The notes beneath the pieces are model-generated. The model did not search any database. It saw only the letters and a program-made list of their open reading frames with translations, and had not been told where the DNA came from. A program made the translations under genes and the position numbers. 64,000 bases of DNA, taken from positions 1-64,000 of the forward strand of contig CAKMJT010000057.1 in the NCBI GenBank assembly GCA_927407015.1, written 5' to 3'. How positions within the stretch are numbered: the first letter of the stretch is position 1; the number at the start of each line of letters is the position of its first letter. Positions 35,533 through 44,829 of this stretch are shown here, one piece after another. This DNA is from an uncultured Proteiniphilum sp. GTDB taxonomy: Bacteria; Bacteroidota; Bacteroidia; Bacteroidales; Dysgonomonadaceae.

Positions 35533-36681
35533 ATGACTAAAAACGAAATAATATCCATCTTTCAACAAAAATTTGGAAATGACACCCCCGAGGTGTATAC
35601 CTCCCCCGGACGCATCAACCTGATCGGCGAGCACACCGACTATAACGGCAGCTTTGTCTTCCCTGGAGCAATCGATAAGGGAATGATCGCTGCCATCCGT
35701 TTCAACGGTACCAACAAGGTGAGAGCCTACGCCATCGACCTGGACGAGAGTGCCGAGTTCGGACTCGAAGAGAACGATCTCCCTAAAGAAGGCTGGGCGA
35801 AATATCTCTTCGGTGTATGCCGTGAGATCATCAAGAGAGGTGGCACAGTCCAGGCGTTCGACACCGTTTTTTCGGGTGATGTGCCACTGGGGGCGGGGAT
35901 GTCTTCCTCTGCCGCACTGGAGAGCACCTATGCTTTCGCACTGAACGATATGCTGAACCTAGGCATTGATCTGTTCGAGCTTGCACGTATCGGACAAAGC
36001 ACCGAACACAATTATGTGGGTGTGAAGTGCGGTATCATGGATCAGTTCGCTTCCCTCTTTGGAAAGAAGGGTCATCTGATCCGCCTCGACACCAAAACGA
36101 TGGGTTATGCCTATTTCCCCTTCGATCCCGCAGGCTATAGGCTGGTGCTGCTGGATACGGCGGTGAAGCATGAACTGGCATCGTCTGCCTATAACAAACG
36201 CCGTGAATCGTGCGAACATGCGGCGAGAACCATCGCCAAACGTCACCCCGAGGTGGAGTATCTGCGGGATGCCTCTCTGGAGATGCTGCATGAGGTGAAG
36301 GAGGAGATCTCTGCCGAAGACTTTATGAGGGCTCAGTATGTGATTGAAGAGACACAGCGCGTAAGGGATGTGAGTGATGCCCTTGAGCGTGGTGATTATA
36401 AAACGGTCGGCGAGAAGATGTACGAAACACACCACGGCATGAGCAAGCTCTATGAGGTAAGCTGCGAAGAACTTGATTTTCTTAACGATGTGGCCCGTGA
36501 GCATGGTGTCACCGGTTCACGTGTGATGGGAGGCGGCTTTGGCGGCTGTACCATTAATCTGGTGAAAGATGCGTTATATGACTCATTCGTCACGGATGCA
36601 AAAAAACAGTTCGAAGCGAAATACGGTCATGAGCCGAAAGTGTACGACGTGGTCATCAGCGACGGCGCACGCAAGCTATAA
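35533..36681 (+). CDS. galK: Galactokinase
   Basis: Phosphorylates galactose at O1. GHMP kinase of 382 residues with the galactokinase signature GRINLIGEHTDYNGSFVFP (about 25-43), the phosphate loop PLGAGMSSSAALE (about 119-131), the base-region segment KCGIMDQFAS and the third GHMP motif GSRVMGGGFGGCTI. It is cytoplasmic, third in the galactose operon, and followed by a terminator at 36702-36746. Confidence 0.97.
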   Translation: MTKNEIISIFQQKFGNDTPEVYTSPGRINLIGEHTDYNGSFVFPGAIDKGMIAAIRFNGTNKVRAYAIDLDESAEFGLEENDLPKEGWAKYLFGVCREIIKRGGTVQAFDTVFSGDVPLGAGMSSSAALESTYAFALNDMLNLGIDLFELARIGQSTEHNYVGVKCGIMDQFASLFGKKGHLIRLDTKTMGYAYFPFDPAGYRLVLLDTAVKHELASSAYNKRRESCEHAARTIAKRHPEVEYLRDASLEMLHEVKEEISAEDFMRAQYVIEETQRVRDVSDALERGDYKTVGEKMYETHHGMSKLYEVSCEELDFLNDVAREHGVTGSRVMGGGFGGCTINLVKDALYDSFVTDAKKQFEAKYGHEPKVYDVVISDGARKL

Positions 36682-36701
36682 CTCAATTCATACCTATATT
36701 G

Positions 36702-36746
36702 GCTGGAAGCAGGTACACAACGGGGTATCCCGCTTCCAGCTTTCTT
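36702..36746 (+). terminator. Terminator after galK
   Basis: GCTGGAAGC (36702-36710) pairs perfectly with GCTTCCAGC (36732-36740), with a small inner GGG/CCC stem, followed by TTTCTT. It precedes the regulator gene by 20 nt, so the regulator is expressed by read-through or its own promoter. Confidence 0.7.
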
Positions 36747-36766
36747 AACCACATAAATACCTTGTA

Positions 36767-37465
36767 ATGAACACGTTGGCACCTTATTACCAAAACAATG
36801 CTTATTTTCTGATTGCGGTGGATTGCATTATCTTTGGCTTTCGGGAAAAAGAACTTCACCTGTTGATCACCCGTCGTCCTGTGGAACCGCTGAAAAACGA
36901 ATGGTCACTCATGGGCGGATTTATGGAGGAGAATGAGAGCCTCACACAAGCAGCGGAGAAAGTGTTGTACCGTTACACTCAACAGGAAAACATCTATATG
37001 GAACAAGTGGGGGCCTACGGAGAAGTAGACCGTGACTCCGGCGACAGGGTGATATCGGTCGCATTCTACGCGCTGGTGCAGATAGAGAAGTTCAACACCC
37101 TGCTGGCACGAAAGTTTGATGCCCGGTGGATCAATGTCAAAGAACTGCCACAGCTTGTCTTTGATCATAACGTGATGGTCCGCAATGCACTGACACTGCT
37201 ACAGTACAAGGTTTCCACTGAACCTGTCATATTTCATTTCTTCGATGACAAATTTACACTTCCCGCCTTGCAGGACCTCTACGAAGCAATCTATCAGATG
37301 CCCCTGGATAAACGGAACTTCCGCAAGAAACTGGCTACGATGGATCTGCTCGATAAGCTGGAGATCAAAGACAAGGGGAGCTCCAAACGGGGTGCTTTCT
37401 ACTACTCCTTCAACAATGAGAGATACGAAGCTTTTTTGAAAGAGGGGAAACGATTCTCCCTATGA
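36767..37465 (+). CDS. Nudix-domain transcriptional regulator (NrtR/AraR-like)
   Basis: A 232-residue protein: Nudix-fold domain (residues 10-145), then a winged helix (about 150-225, with LQDLYEAIYQMPLDKRNFRK and KGSSKRGAFYYSF). In the Nudix box, the expected REUXEEXG end is replaced: GGFMEENESLTQAAEKVLYR continues as YTQQEN, so the catalytic glutamates are missing and hydrolysis is unlikely. This matches NrtR-like regulators, which use the Nudix fold to sense ligands; in Bacteroides one member (AraR) controls arabinose genes. Here the neighbouring galactose operon is the natural target (inference). Confidence 0.85.
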   Translation: MNTLAPYYQNNAYFLIAVDCIIFGFREKELHLLITRRPVEPLKNEWSLMGGFMEENESLTQAAEKVLYRYTQQENIYMEQVGAYGEVDRDSGDRVISVAFYALVQIEKFNTLLARKFDARWINVKELPQLVFDHNVMVRNALTLLQYKVSTEPVIFHFFDDKFTLPALQDLYEAIYQMPLDKRNFRKKLATMDLLDKLEIKDKGSSKRGAFYYSFNNERYEAFLKEGKRFSL

Positions 37466-37538
37466 GACCGGACTGATGCCTGCTCAGGTCATTGCACCTG
37501 GTGCCGGAATAAGATTAGACCGACATGCCCGCTTTGAT

Positions 37539-38240
37539 TTAGTTGTTGAGATAATAGTTCACGGTAGTCACTACCCGTACGTTCTTGAGGAAAGGGGTAT
37601 TGGCATCGCGGTCGGAAATGGTGAACTGTCCCTGAGATGCGTCACGTATCTTGCCCAGCTTACTGCCGGAATCGATGGCAAATTTCTCTGCAGAAAGTCG
37701 CGCATTCTTCGTGGCTTCTTCAATCATTTGTGGCTTGATGTCGTTCAACCCCGTAAATTCATAGAGGGTATTATATCGAAAATCACCCCCGGTGATCGCC
37801 ACTCCCTGTTTCAGTAGTTCCGTCTGTTCCGCAATCAGCTTGCGTACTTTCGGCACATCGACCGATGTGACGGTGATAACCGATGTGGCATTGTAGCGGT
37901 ATTGAGGTGCCTGAGCGGAATAGCGTTCCGCCTCCATGTCGATAATCTCCGGGGGAGCAATGCTGATCTCCTCCTGCGTGATACCGTTCGCTTTCAGAAA
38001 GGCGACAATGGTATTGTTCTTCAGCTGTATATTGTTGTAGAGGGTCAACAGATCATTTCCCAGATCTTTGTACATCAACGGCCATACCACCTTGTCGGCT
38101 GTCACCTCCATCTCGGCCAGCCCTTTCACACTTACAATGCGGTCTCTGTCTTTGAAATTGCTTATTCCATTGTTAATCATGAATCCAATCACACACAATC
38201 CAACCGCCATAATCAGCGCCTCAATAATCCAGTTTTTCAT
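37539..38240 (-). CDS. SIMPL-domain protein (DUF541)
   Basis: A 233-residue envelope protein. One N-terminal hydrophobic helix (WIIEALIMAVGLCVIGFMI) acts as an anchor or signal. The SIMPL domain follows, recognisable from VSVKGLAEMEVTADKV, the NNTIVAFLKANGITQEEISI block and the end segment LGKIRDASQGQFTISD. SIMPL proteins include E. coli YggE and the oxidative-stress-related group; the function is poorly defined. It is monocistronic. Confidence 0.88.
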   Translation of the reverse strand: MKNWIIEALIMAVGLCVIGFMINNGISNFKDRDRIVSVKGLAEMEVTADKVVWPLMYKDLGNDLLTLYNNIQLKNNTIVAFLKANGITQEEISIAPPEIIDMEAERYSAQAPQYRYNATSVITVTSVDVPKVRKLIAEQTELLKQGVAITGGDFRYNTLYEFTGLNDIKPQMIEEATKNARLSAEKFAIDSGSKLGKIRDASQGQFTISDRDANTPFLKNVRVVTTVNYYLNN

Positions 38241-38472
38241 TTTTTTTCATTAGTTGATTCAACGTTATAAACAATTTCAAGTTCAATATGTTTGAAGAAT
38301 AATGCTTCCTGTGGAAAAACAACTCCCTCTGCCGGATGCATAAGCCAGCCTGTCATCCAAAATATTTGTATGAAGCTGTAGGGTAACACACCCACGGACC
38401 AGGGATTGGTATATTGGGAAAAAAAGTATCAATTTGACCCAGATGATTTTTTATATAGAAAGATTAGTAATC

Positions 38473-38667
38473 ATGACACGACTGAAAAAGAGAACAGCCA
38501 CCATTTTAGCGACGTTGGCCGGAATATTATTAGCTGCCGCCTACATCCTGTTCGGAGCCTGGAAAGGCTGGGAATATATACTGGGTTTCTTTCCCATCAT
38601 CACCATCGTGGTAGTGATCGTGGGTGTCGTCTTATGGATTTTAGACATGAGCAATATGAAGAGCTGA
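38473..38667 (+). CDS. Small two-helix membrane protein
   Basis: A predicted 64-residue protein: basic start MTRLKKR, then two hydrophobic helices (about residues 8-29 and 33-57) separated by GAWKGWEY. The frame is open upstream to 38434, with an earlier ATG at 38443. Length and composition are credible for a small inner-membrane protein, but I recognise no family. The 232-nt upstream gap shows no clear promoter. Confidence 0.5.
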   Translation: MTRLKKRTATILATLAGILLAAAYILFGAWKGWEYILGFFPIITIVVVIVGVVLWILDMSNMKS

Positions 38668-38719
38668 GGGTGATCACCGCAATGGAGTGTCATGAAGTCC
38701 GTTTGTTGTCAGGAACGGT

Positions 38720-39733
38720 TTACTTTTTTAAAATTTGGTTGTATACATCAATATACCGCTTCGTCATGATCTCCTGGCTGAAGTGTTGCTCAACATGCTC
38801 TCTGCAGTTGCGGCGGCTGACGGTGTCTATCATTTTAATCTTCTCAATGGCTTCCTCACTGTTCTCTGCCAGGAAGCCGTTCTCGCCATCACTGATCAGC
38901 TCGGGCATGCTCCCCTTGTTGAACGCTACTACCGGGGTGCCGCAGGCCATCGCCTCCACGACCGAGAGGCCGAAAGGCTCACTGAAGCTGATCGGATGAA
39001 GCAGCAGCCGGGCATTGCCCAGCAGACTGTCCCGTCTCTCATCTCCTATACTACCGATATATTCAATCTTTCCCTCTTTTAAAAAAGGGTTCACATGGAT
39101 GTTGAAGTAATCCTCATCCTGAATGATCCCGGCAATGATTAAACGCATATCCAGTGCCTGCGCAATCTCCACCGCCTCTCTGGTCCCCTTGTCGGGGTGG
39201 ATACGGCCGTAATAGAGCATATAATCTCCCTTTGGATCGGCATTATATGTGAAGTTGCCTGTATCAATGCCGTGGTGGATGGTGGCGATGTAATCGAGTT
39301 CGGGTGAACGGTCTGCATCACTGATTGACACATAGTGGGTATGACGATTGTACTTTTGATAGACCGGAAGGATACGCGGCGACGAGAAACCGTGAATAGT
39401 CGTCACGACCGGTGTATCGGTGAATCCCGAATAGGTCAGGGGTAGAAAATCGAACTGGTTATGGATTATGTCAAACTCACCGGCGTGATCGAAGCAGTGG
39501 GAGATATGCAGACACTCCCACACCTTGGCGTCGATACTCCGGTCCTCCTCATATCCCCTGGGACAGACCGATCTCAATGTGGCTGACGTCACTGAATTGG
39601 CAGTAGCGAAAAGAGTTACCTCGATCCCATTTCTTACCAACTCCTCGGTCAGCAGGGACGTGACCAGCTCCCATGGACCGTAGTGTTCGGGAGGTGTGCG
39701 CCAGGCGATGGGGGAGAGCATTGCAATTTTCAT
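38720..39733 (-). CDS. Family 4 glycosyltransferase
   Basis: A 337-residue GT-B retaining glycosyltransferase of the GT4 type. The N-terminus (KIAMLSPIAWRTPPEHYGPW) is characteristic of a small subgroup acting beside GH130 enzymes. The C-terminal nucleotide-sugar site has YYGRIHPDKGTREAVEIA and the E-x7-E motif EPFGLSVVEAMACGTPVVAF (about residues 251-270). There is no signal or membrane helix, so it is cytoplasmic. It follows the GH130 gene by 3 nt, the last of a three-gene operon. The donor is unknown; mannose is suggested by the GH130 neighbour (inference). Confidence 0.9.
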   Translation of the reverse strand: MKIAMLSPIAWRTPPEHYGPWELVTSLLTEELVRNGIEVTLFATANSVTSATLRSVCPRGYEEDRSIDAKVWECLHISHCFDHAGEFDIIHNQFDFLPLTYSGFTDTPVVTTIHGFSSPRILPVYQKYNRHTHYVSISDADRSPELDYIATIHHGIDTGNFTYNADPKGDYMLYYGRIHPDKGTREAVEIAQALDMRLIIAGIIQDEDYFNIHVNPFLKEGKIEYIGSIGDERRDSLLGNARLLLHPISFSEPFGLSVVEAMACGTPVVAFNKGSMPELISDGENGFLAENSEEAIEKIKMIDTVSRRNCREHVEQHFSQEIMTKRYIDVYNQILKK

Positions 39734-39736
39734 TTC

Positions 39737-41179
39737 TTATTTCTTCATTTCCTCCAGCAACTCATCCAGGTGGATGGTGGCAAAGGTAGTCATCACGTCC
39801 CCGATGGCATAGGGCAGCACCAGGGTACGGTTCACGACCATCGCCCCACAGGTGTAGATTACATTGGGGACATATCCGTTGCTCTCTTCTTTCGAGGGTG
39901 AGAGCAACGGCTCTTTCAACCGTCCGATCACCTTCAACGGATCTTCCTTATCGAGCAGCAGTGCTCCCAGCGAATAGGTTCTGACAGGTCCCACACCATG
40001 TGTGATCACCAGCCACCCCTCTTCAATCTCGATGGGTGAGCCGCAGTTGCCTATCTGTATCAGCTCCCACTCGTAGGTCGGTTTCAGCAACGGCTGATAA
40101 TCATACCAGAAATAGAGATTATCCGATTTCATGAGATAGAGCGATTCATTATCCTGACGCCCCAGCATCATGTAGCTCCCGTCGATCTTCCTGGGAAAAA
40201 GGGCCATCCCCTTGTTACTTACTGCCGGACCATTCAGCGTGGAGATTCTGAACTTCTTGAAGTCTTCAGTCTCCAGCATCTCCGGCATGATGGTCTTCCC
40301 ATTGTAAGCTGTGAAGGTAGCGTAATAGGTAATGCGCTGATCATCGTGGATGAACCGTACAAAACGGGCATCCTCCAGCCCGTTGCTCTGCGAGGGTGAG
40401 GCCGGGTAGATGGCCCGTTCGGAAATATTTTCCGTGGGAAAATACAGCGAGAAGTTAGAGAGTGCCAGCGACCGGATATTGTTCATTGAGGCCTCCAGCT
40501 CTTCCGTGCTGACGGTGATATTCTCCTTGAAGGTTCGGTTGATGACTTTCGTGAGTTCCTCGTAGGAGAACTCATCAGGCATGCCTTCCAGCAATGGCCT
40601 GTTCAAACTGGTCAGTATACCCAGCTCATGTGCTTTCTTGATGAACGACTTCTTCTCGTAAAAATGCTGGGTACGCTCCGGCTCGTAGATGACGGGAGAA
40701 TTATCCGCGACGGTGATATGACAATCGGCATCGATTTCTCCTTCCATGAAGGTGATGGAGGAGATATGTCCCTCTCCGACAGCCCTGAGGCTGATGATAA
40801 ACCGGAGCACTCCCTCTTTGTCCTGCACGGGATGAGGTACGATGGAAGGATTAAAGAGCGCGGTAGATTCCAGCGCATATTGCTGGGTGAAGAATGAACC
40901 AATGAATCGTTTATCCTCATCGGTCAGCTCCATATTTGTGGGGATGCGGTGCTCGATGTGTCCGTAATGTTTCAGAAATATCTGTCGGAATGTCTCCGCA
41001 GGTACTTCTATCCTTTCATAGATGCTTTCGAGGATACGATGACGTTCACTTTGCGGGATGGAGAATGTTCTTAACAGGATATGGTCGACCTGTGACTTGC
41101 GCCCCGGTATAAAGGGGCGGACCAGTGTCCGCCTCGAGGAGGGTACTATTTGAATGGGATGTCGGTACATTTGTATCAT
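39737..41179 (-). CDS. Glycoside hydrolase family 130 (mannoside phosphorylase type)
   Basis: A 480-residue protein of family GH130, whose characterised members are phosphorylases or hydrolases of beta-mannosides. The key motif GLEDARF is at residues 267-273; its Asp is the proton donor in the family. Propeller-blade segments NPSIVPHP with ISLRAVGEGHIS, SNKGMALFPRKIDGSYMML, and GSPIEIEEGWLVITHGVGP are visible. About 100 N-terminal residues and an insertion before the ED motif make it longer than the usual 320-400. ATG 41179 overlaps the upstream stop as ATGA (coupled translation); ATG 41170 is an alternative. No signal peptide is seen. Confidence 0.88.
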   Translation of the reverse strand: MIQMYRHPIQIVPSSRRTLVRPFIPGRKSQVDHILLRTFSIPQSERHRILESIYERIEVPAETFRQIFLKHYGHIEHRIPTNMELTDEDKRFIGSFFTQQYALESTALFNPSIVPHPVQDKEGVLRFIISLRAVGEGHISSITFMEGEIDADCHITVADNSPVIYEPERTQHFYEKKSFIKKAHELGILTSLNRPLLEGMPDEFSYEELTKVINRTFKENITVSTEELEASMNNIRSLALSNFSLYFPTENISERAIYPASPSQSNGLEDARFVRFIHDDQRITYYATFTAYNGKTIMPEMLETEDFKKFRISTLNGPAVSNKGMALFPRKIDGSYMMLGRQDNESLYLMKSDNLYFWYDYQPLLKPTYEWELIQIGNCGSPIEIEEGWLVITHGVGPVRTYSLGALLLDKEDPLKVIGRLKEPLLSPSKEESNGYVPNVIYTCGAMVVNRTLVLPYAIGDVMTTFATIHLDELLEEMKK

Positions 41180-43407
41180 ACCAGTAAATTGTTTTTGTTG
41201 CGAAGATAGAAAGAAATACTCATCAGTGACATCAGCCATGAGATAGTTGACTCGGCCCCCTGGTTCAGGTTTACACCGGACGAATGGAGACCGTCGCGAC
41301 AGCCGCCCGTGGCAAAATCATACAGAGGCTGTCCGCAGTCGTTCTCCCCGGTGAACCAGTAAAACGCCTTCAGGGCATAATCGGCATAGGTGCCGTCCTT
41401 CACGTACTCCTCAGCCTGCAGACAGGCATCAATCATGCCATTGGCTTCGAGTGGCTGCTGATCGAAGGTAACCTTTCCCTGGGGGGTGAGCCACCCGTTG
41501 TTGCCTATAGGGGAAAAAATACCGTTGATGAACTGTTTCTCAATCAACCAGTCCAGCACCTTCAATCCCCGTTGTATCAGAGGTTCCTCTTTTAGCAGCA
41601 TCCCTGCATGAATCATGGCGTGAGGAATACGGCTGTTGGAGTAGCTCACCTTGTCATCGAACCAAAGCCATTCCTCATCGATGGTCCTGTCAAACAGGGT
41701 GAACAGTTTCTTTGTGCATTGTGCAAGTCTCTCAATCATGGCAGGCTCCTCATGCACTTTGGCGTGATGGGACAACCCCAGTGCAACATATGACAAAGCT
41801 CGGGGGTGTGTAAGCGTATCTGCCGATGCCAGGACTTTCTCAAACAGGTAGTTGGAGTGATGATAAAAGTTGCATACATTGGTGTAGGCAGAGGTGTATC
41901 CCAGGGCCCACGCCGTTCGGCCAATACTGTCTTCCGACCCCTCCTTGTCCAGCCACTGTCTCTCATAGTTCATGAAATTTCTGAACTTCCCCGTCACCGG
42001 ATTATAGGCGTAATCGATGAACGACAAGTAAATACTGGTGAGGCGATTCACTTCATCCACATCCTGCACCTCGTTCTGCAGCATCACCGACAAGAGCAGT
42101 GCCCTGGCATTGTCGTCGGTACAATAACCATGATTGCGGTCAGGTACATTGAATTTGGCATGTTGCAGGATTCCTGTGTAGTCCGTCAGCACACGTAGAT
42201 GATCCATCTTGATGGGAGGGAGGACAAACTTCGATTCAATGACCGGTGCCGGCTCAGAGAGGGCCCTGATGTTGTCCTCCACAATTATGTGATCAACCAG
42301 ATCATAATATTGCTGACTGATCATTGGCCAATAACATTCTTTGGCCAGGGTGAATGCATTTTGTGCGATGGTTTTTCGTTTCTCCTCATCGGATAGAAGA
42401 TCATTAATCTTTTCACTCAGCTCTTCTGAATCCCTGAAGCCGAACAACAACCCCCTCTCATCGGCAAGCATCTCCCTGGCATACCAAAAGGGAGTGGAAA
42501 TGATGGGTTTGGCCGCACCCATGGTATATATGAGTGTCCCAGACGAGATCTGTTTTTCTCCCAGATAAGGAATCACATAAATGTCACACAGTCCCAGGTA
42601 ACTAAACAGCTCATCGTTGCTGACAAACCGATTGATAAAGATCACATTCTTTTCCAGCTGCAGCTTGTTCACGAGCCTGATAAGCATGAGCCTGTAATCC
42701 TCCCCCTCATGCTTCACCACGTGAGGGTGGGTAGCCCCCAGAACGATATAGACCGTGTTGGGATGTTTCTTCACCACCTCCGGTAACGCATTGATAACTA
42801 CCTCAATGGATTTGTTCCGGGAGAGAAGTCCAAAGGTCAGCAGCACCATTTTATTCTCCACTCCCAGCTTCTTCCTGAGGCTGTCGACATCTTTGGGTAC
42901 ATATTGATGTACCCCGTGATGGATATGTACACACTCCGATGGAGGGATACCATACACTGTTTGTAGCAGTTCTATCCCTTTCCGGGAGATACATACCAGT
43001 TTCTGTGAGATGTTAGCCAGCTCATTGATCACCCTTCTCTGGTTTTCCGTGGGATCGTCGAGTATAGTATGCAGTGTAGTGATGACGGGGATGCGCAGAC
43101 GCTTCAGCAGCTGAATAAGGTGTATGCCGTCCTTACCGCCATAGATGCCGAACTCATGCTGTACGATCACTGCATCGAAGTTGTTCGAATTCAGATATTC
43201 AGCAGCGCTGATGTAGGATGCCATCACGTTCTGCTCAATCTCACACACTACATCACCGGGATAATCATAGCGGTACAAACCGTCATTCATGGCAACCACC
43301 GCAGTGGTAACACCATTCTCCCTGAATCCCTCGTTTAAATCTTTTGTAAATGTGGCTATACCACATTGCCGGGGTGGGTAATTCCCAATTATTGCGATCT
43401 TGTTCAT
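41176..43407 (-). CDS. Two-domain glycosyltransferase (GT4 plus C-terminal helical domain)
   Basis: A 743-residue protein. Residues 1 to about 375 are a GT4 domain: GNYPPRQCGIATFTKDL at the start, FGLLSRNKSIEVVINALP in the second lobe, and SSGTLIYTMGAAKPIISTPF near the donor site. From about 385 to the end lies a mainly helical region with HGYCTDDNARALLLSVM, DSIGRTAWALGY and WLTPQGKVTFDQQPLEANGM. This resembles alpha/alpha-barrel glycosidase-like folds, but no known catalytic pair can be named. It is first gene of the GT-GH130-GT operon and translationally coupled to the GH130 gene. Confidence 0.85.
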   Translation of the reverse strand: MNKIAIIGNYPPRQCGIATFTKDLNEGFRENGVTTAVVAMNDGLYRYDYPGDVVCEIEQNVMASYISAAEYLNSNNFDAVIVQHEFGIYGGKDGIHLIQLLKRLRIPVITTLHTILDDPTENQRRVINELANISQKLVCISRKGIELLQTVYGIPPSECVHIHHGVHQYVPKDVDSLRKKLGVENKMVLLTFGLLSRNKSIEVVINALPEVVKKHPNTVYIVLGATHPHVVKHEGEDYRLMLIRLVNKLQLEKNVIFINRFVSNDELFSYLGLCDIYVIPYLGEKQISSGTLIYTMGAAKPIISTPFWYAREMLADERGLLFGFRDSEELSEKINDLLSDEEKRKTIAQNAFTLAKECYWPMISQQYYDLVDHIIVEDNIRALSEPAPVIESKFVLPPIKMDHLRVLTDYTGILQHAKFNVPDRNHGYCTDDNARALLLSVMLQNEVQDVDEVNRLTSIYLSFIDYAYNPVTGKFRNFMNYERQWLDKEGSEDSIGRTAWALGYTSAYTNVCNFYHHSNYLFEKVLASADTLTHPRALSYVALGLSHHAKVHEEPAMIERLAQCTKKLFTLFDRTIDEEWLWFDDKVSYSNSRIPHAMIHAGMLLKEEPLIQRGLKVLDWLIEKQFINGIFSPIGNNGWLTPQGKVTFDQQPLEANGMIDACLQAEEYVKDGTYADYALKAFYWFTGENDCGQPLYDFATGGCRDGLHSSGVNLNQGAESTISWLMSLMSISFYLRNKNNLLV

Positions 43408-43670
43408 TGTATATGGGTTAAATTGATATGCTGCCTTTCCGGCAAAGTTTCATTGAATAAAATGATATTAGTTAAACAGTCGAAACCGATTTAGTTTTGT
43501 TAAAAATATAGAAACGTTATTATTTCATGTTGATATGAGATGAAACGAACAGCAACCCCGTTCTTAAACTGGATGATGCATAAATCTGTCATCTGCCGCT
43601 CTAGCGCACTGAACCTGTCATATCCCGTGGCCGGATCCTCCGGAATTGTTTTATCCGAAAAGGCCAAACA

Positions 43671-43703
43671 GTTGTGGTGTTTCTTTTTTTTTTTTTATCT
43701 TTG
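43671..43703 (+). promoter_or_regulatory. carAB promoter with 13-T spacer tract
   Basis: GTTG (43671-43674), 21-nt spacer, TATCTTTG (43696-43703). The spacer contains a run of 13 consecutive T directly before the -7 box, joined to TTTC upstream. Nothing else is evident in the 343-nt gap except a small CCGGA/TCCGG stem near 43631; the 81-codon open frame from 43540 contains the poly-T and is not credible. Confidence 0.65.
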
Positions 43704-43750
43704 TATCCTAATATCAAAAAGGTTCAATTCATCAAAACAATATAGGCATT

Positions 43751-44821
43751 ATGCACAGAGACAAACCGGTGCGGTTGATCCTTGAAAACGGGATGGTTTT
43801 TCACGGACGATCGTTTGGAGCTGAAAAGGCAACATCGGGGGAAGTGGTTTTCAATACGGCCATGGTCGGTTACCCCGAGAGCCTGACAGACCCCTCCTAC
43901 GAAGGACAGATTTTAACACTCACATATCCCATTATCGGAAATTACGGAGTTCCCGCCCACAGCGAAACAAACGGAATTTCCGATTTTTTTGAGTCCGAAC
44001 GTATCCATGTGAACGGCCTTATCGTGCAGGATTATTCTGAAGACTATTCACACTGGAACAGCGAGAAGAGCCTGAGCGACTGGCTCCGGAAGGAAGAGAT
44101 CCCCGGCATCTATGGCATCGATACCCGCATGCTGACCAAGATACTGCGGGAAAAAGGATCCATGCTGGGCAAGATTGTGTATGACGGGGCGAATGAGGTC
44201 GGTTTTTACGATCCCGAGAGCGAGAATCTGGTGGCAAAAGTGAGCTGCAAAGAGCCTATTGAATACAACTACGGAGAGAAAAAAGTAGTGCTGATCGACT
44301 GTGGTGCGAAGTTGAATATCGTACGGGAGTTGATCAGGCAACAGATACATCTGATCCGTGTTCCGTGGAATTACGATTTCAGCACGATCGATTATGACGG
44401 GCTGTGTATCTCCAACGGACCGGGTAACCCCGATTATTGCGAAATCACCGTAGACAATATCCGTAAGGCGATGCTGCGGGAAAAACCTGTCTTTGGTATC
44501 TGCATGGGAAACCAGTTATTGGCAAAGGCCGCCGGTGCTGATATCTATAAACTGAAATACGGCCATCGAAGCCATAATCAACCCGTACGGAGGGTGGGGA
44601 GCAATGCCTGCTTCATTACCTCACAAAATCACGGGTATGCGGTGAATGAATCGCTCCTGGGTGAGGAGTGGCAACCCTGGTTCATCAACATGAACGACGG
44701 CACCAACGAGGGAATTCGCCATAAGACAAAACCTTTTTACTCGGTACAGTTTCACCCGGAAGCTACCGGCGGTCCTACCGATACCCGGTTTTTCTTTGAA
44801 GATTTTGTGAAGATGCTTTAA
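43751..44821 (+). CDS. carA: Carbamoyl-phosphate synthase small subunit
   Basis: Glutaminase subunit supplying ammonia to CarB for carbamoyl phosphate (pyrimidine and arginine synthesis). The 356 residues have the CPSase small-chain domain first (ENGMVFHGRSFG, GEVVFNTAMVGYPESLTDPS), then a class I amidotransferase with nucleophile Cys in FGICMGNQLLAKAAG and the His-Glu pair in QFHPEATGGP. CarB follows 8 nt downstream. The promoter at 43671-43703 contains a homopolymer tract. Confidence 0.97.
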   Translation: MHRDKPVRLILENGMVFHGRSFGAEKATSGEVVFNTAMVGYPESLTDPSYEGQILTLTYPIIGNYGVPAHSETNGISDFFESERIHVNGLIVQDYSEDYSHWNSEKSLSDWLRKEEIPGIYGIDTRMLTKILREKGSMLGKIVYDGANEVGFYDPESENLVAKVSCKEPIEYNYGEKKVVLIDCGAKLNIVRELIRQQIHLIRVPWNYDFSTIDYDGLCISNGPGNPDYCEITVDNIRKAMLREKPVFGICMGNQLLAKAAGADIYKLKYGHRSHNQPVRRVGSNACFITSQNHGYAVNESLLGEEWQPWFINMNDGTNEGIRHKTKPFYSVQFHPEATGGPTDTRFFFEDFVKML

Positions 44822-44829
44822 CGAATAAA

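Noticed and set aside
43540-43785. 81-codon frame starting ATGAAACGAAC upstream of carA
   Set aside because: It is read through the poly-T promoter spacer, giving a run of Phe, and overlaps the carA start. The ATGAAACG start resembles the leader repeats, but the conserved GTTCC block is missing at the expected distance.
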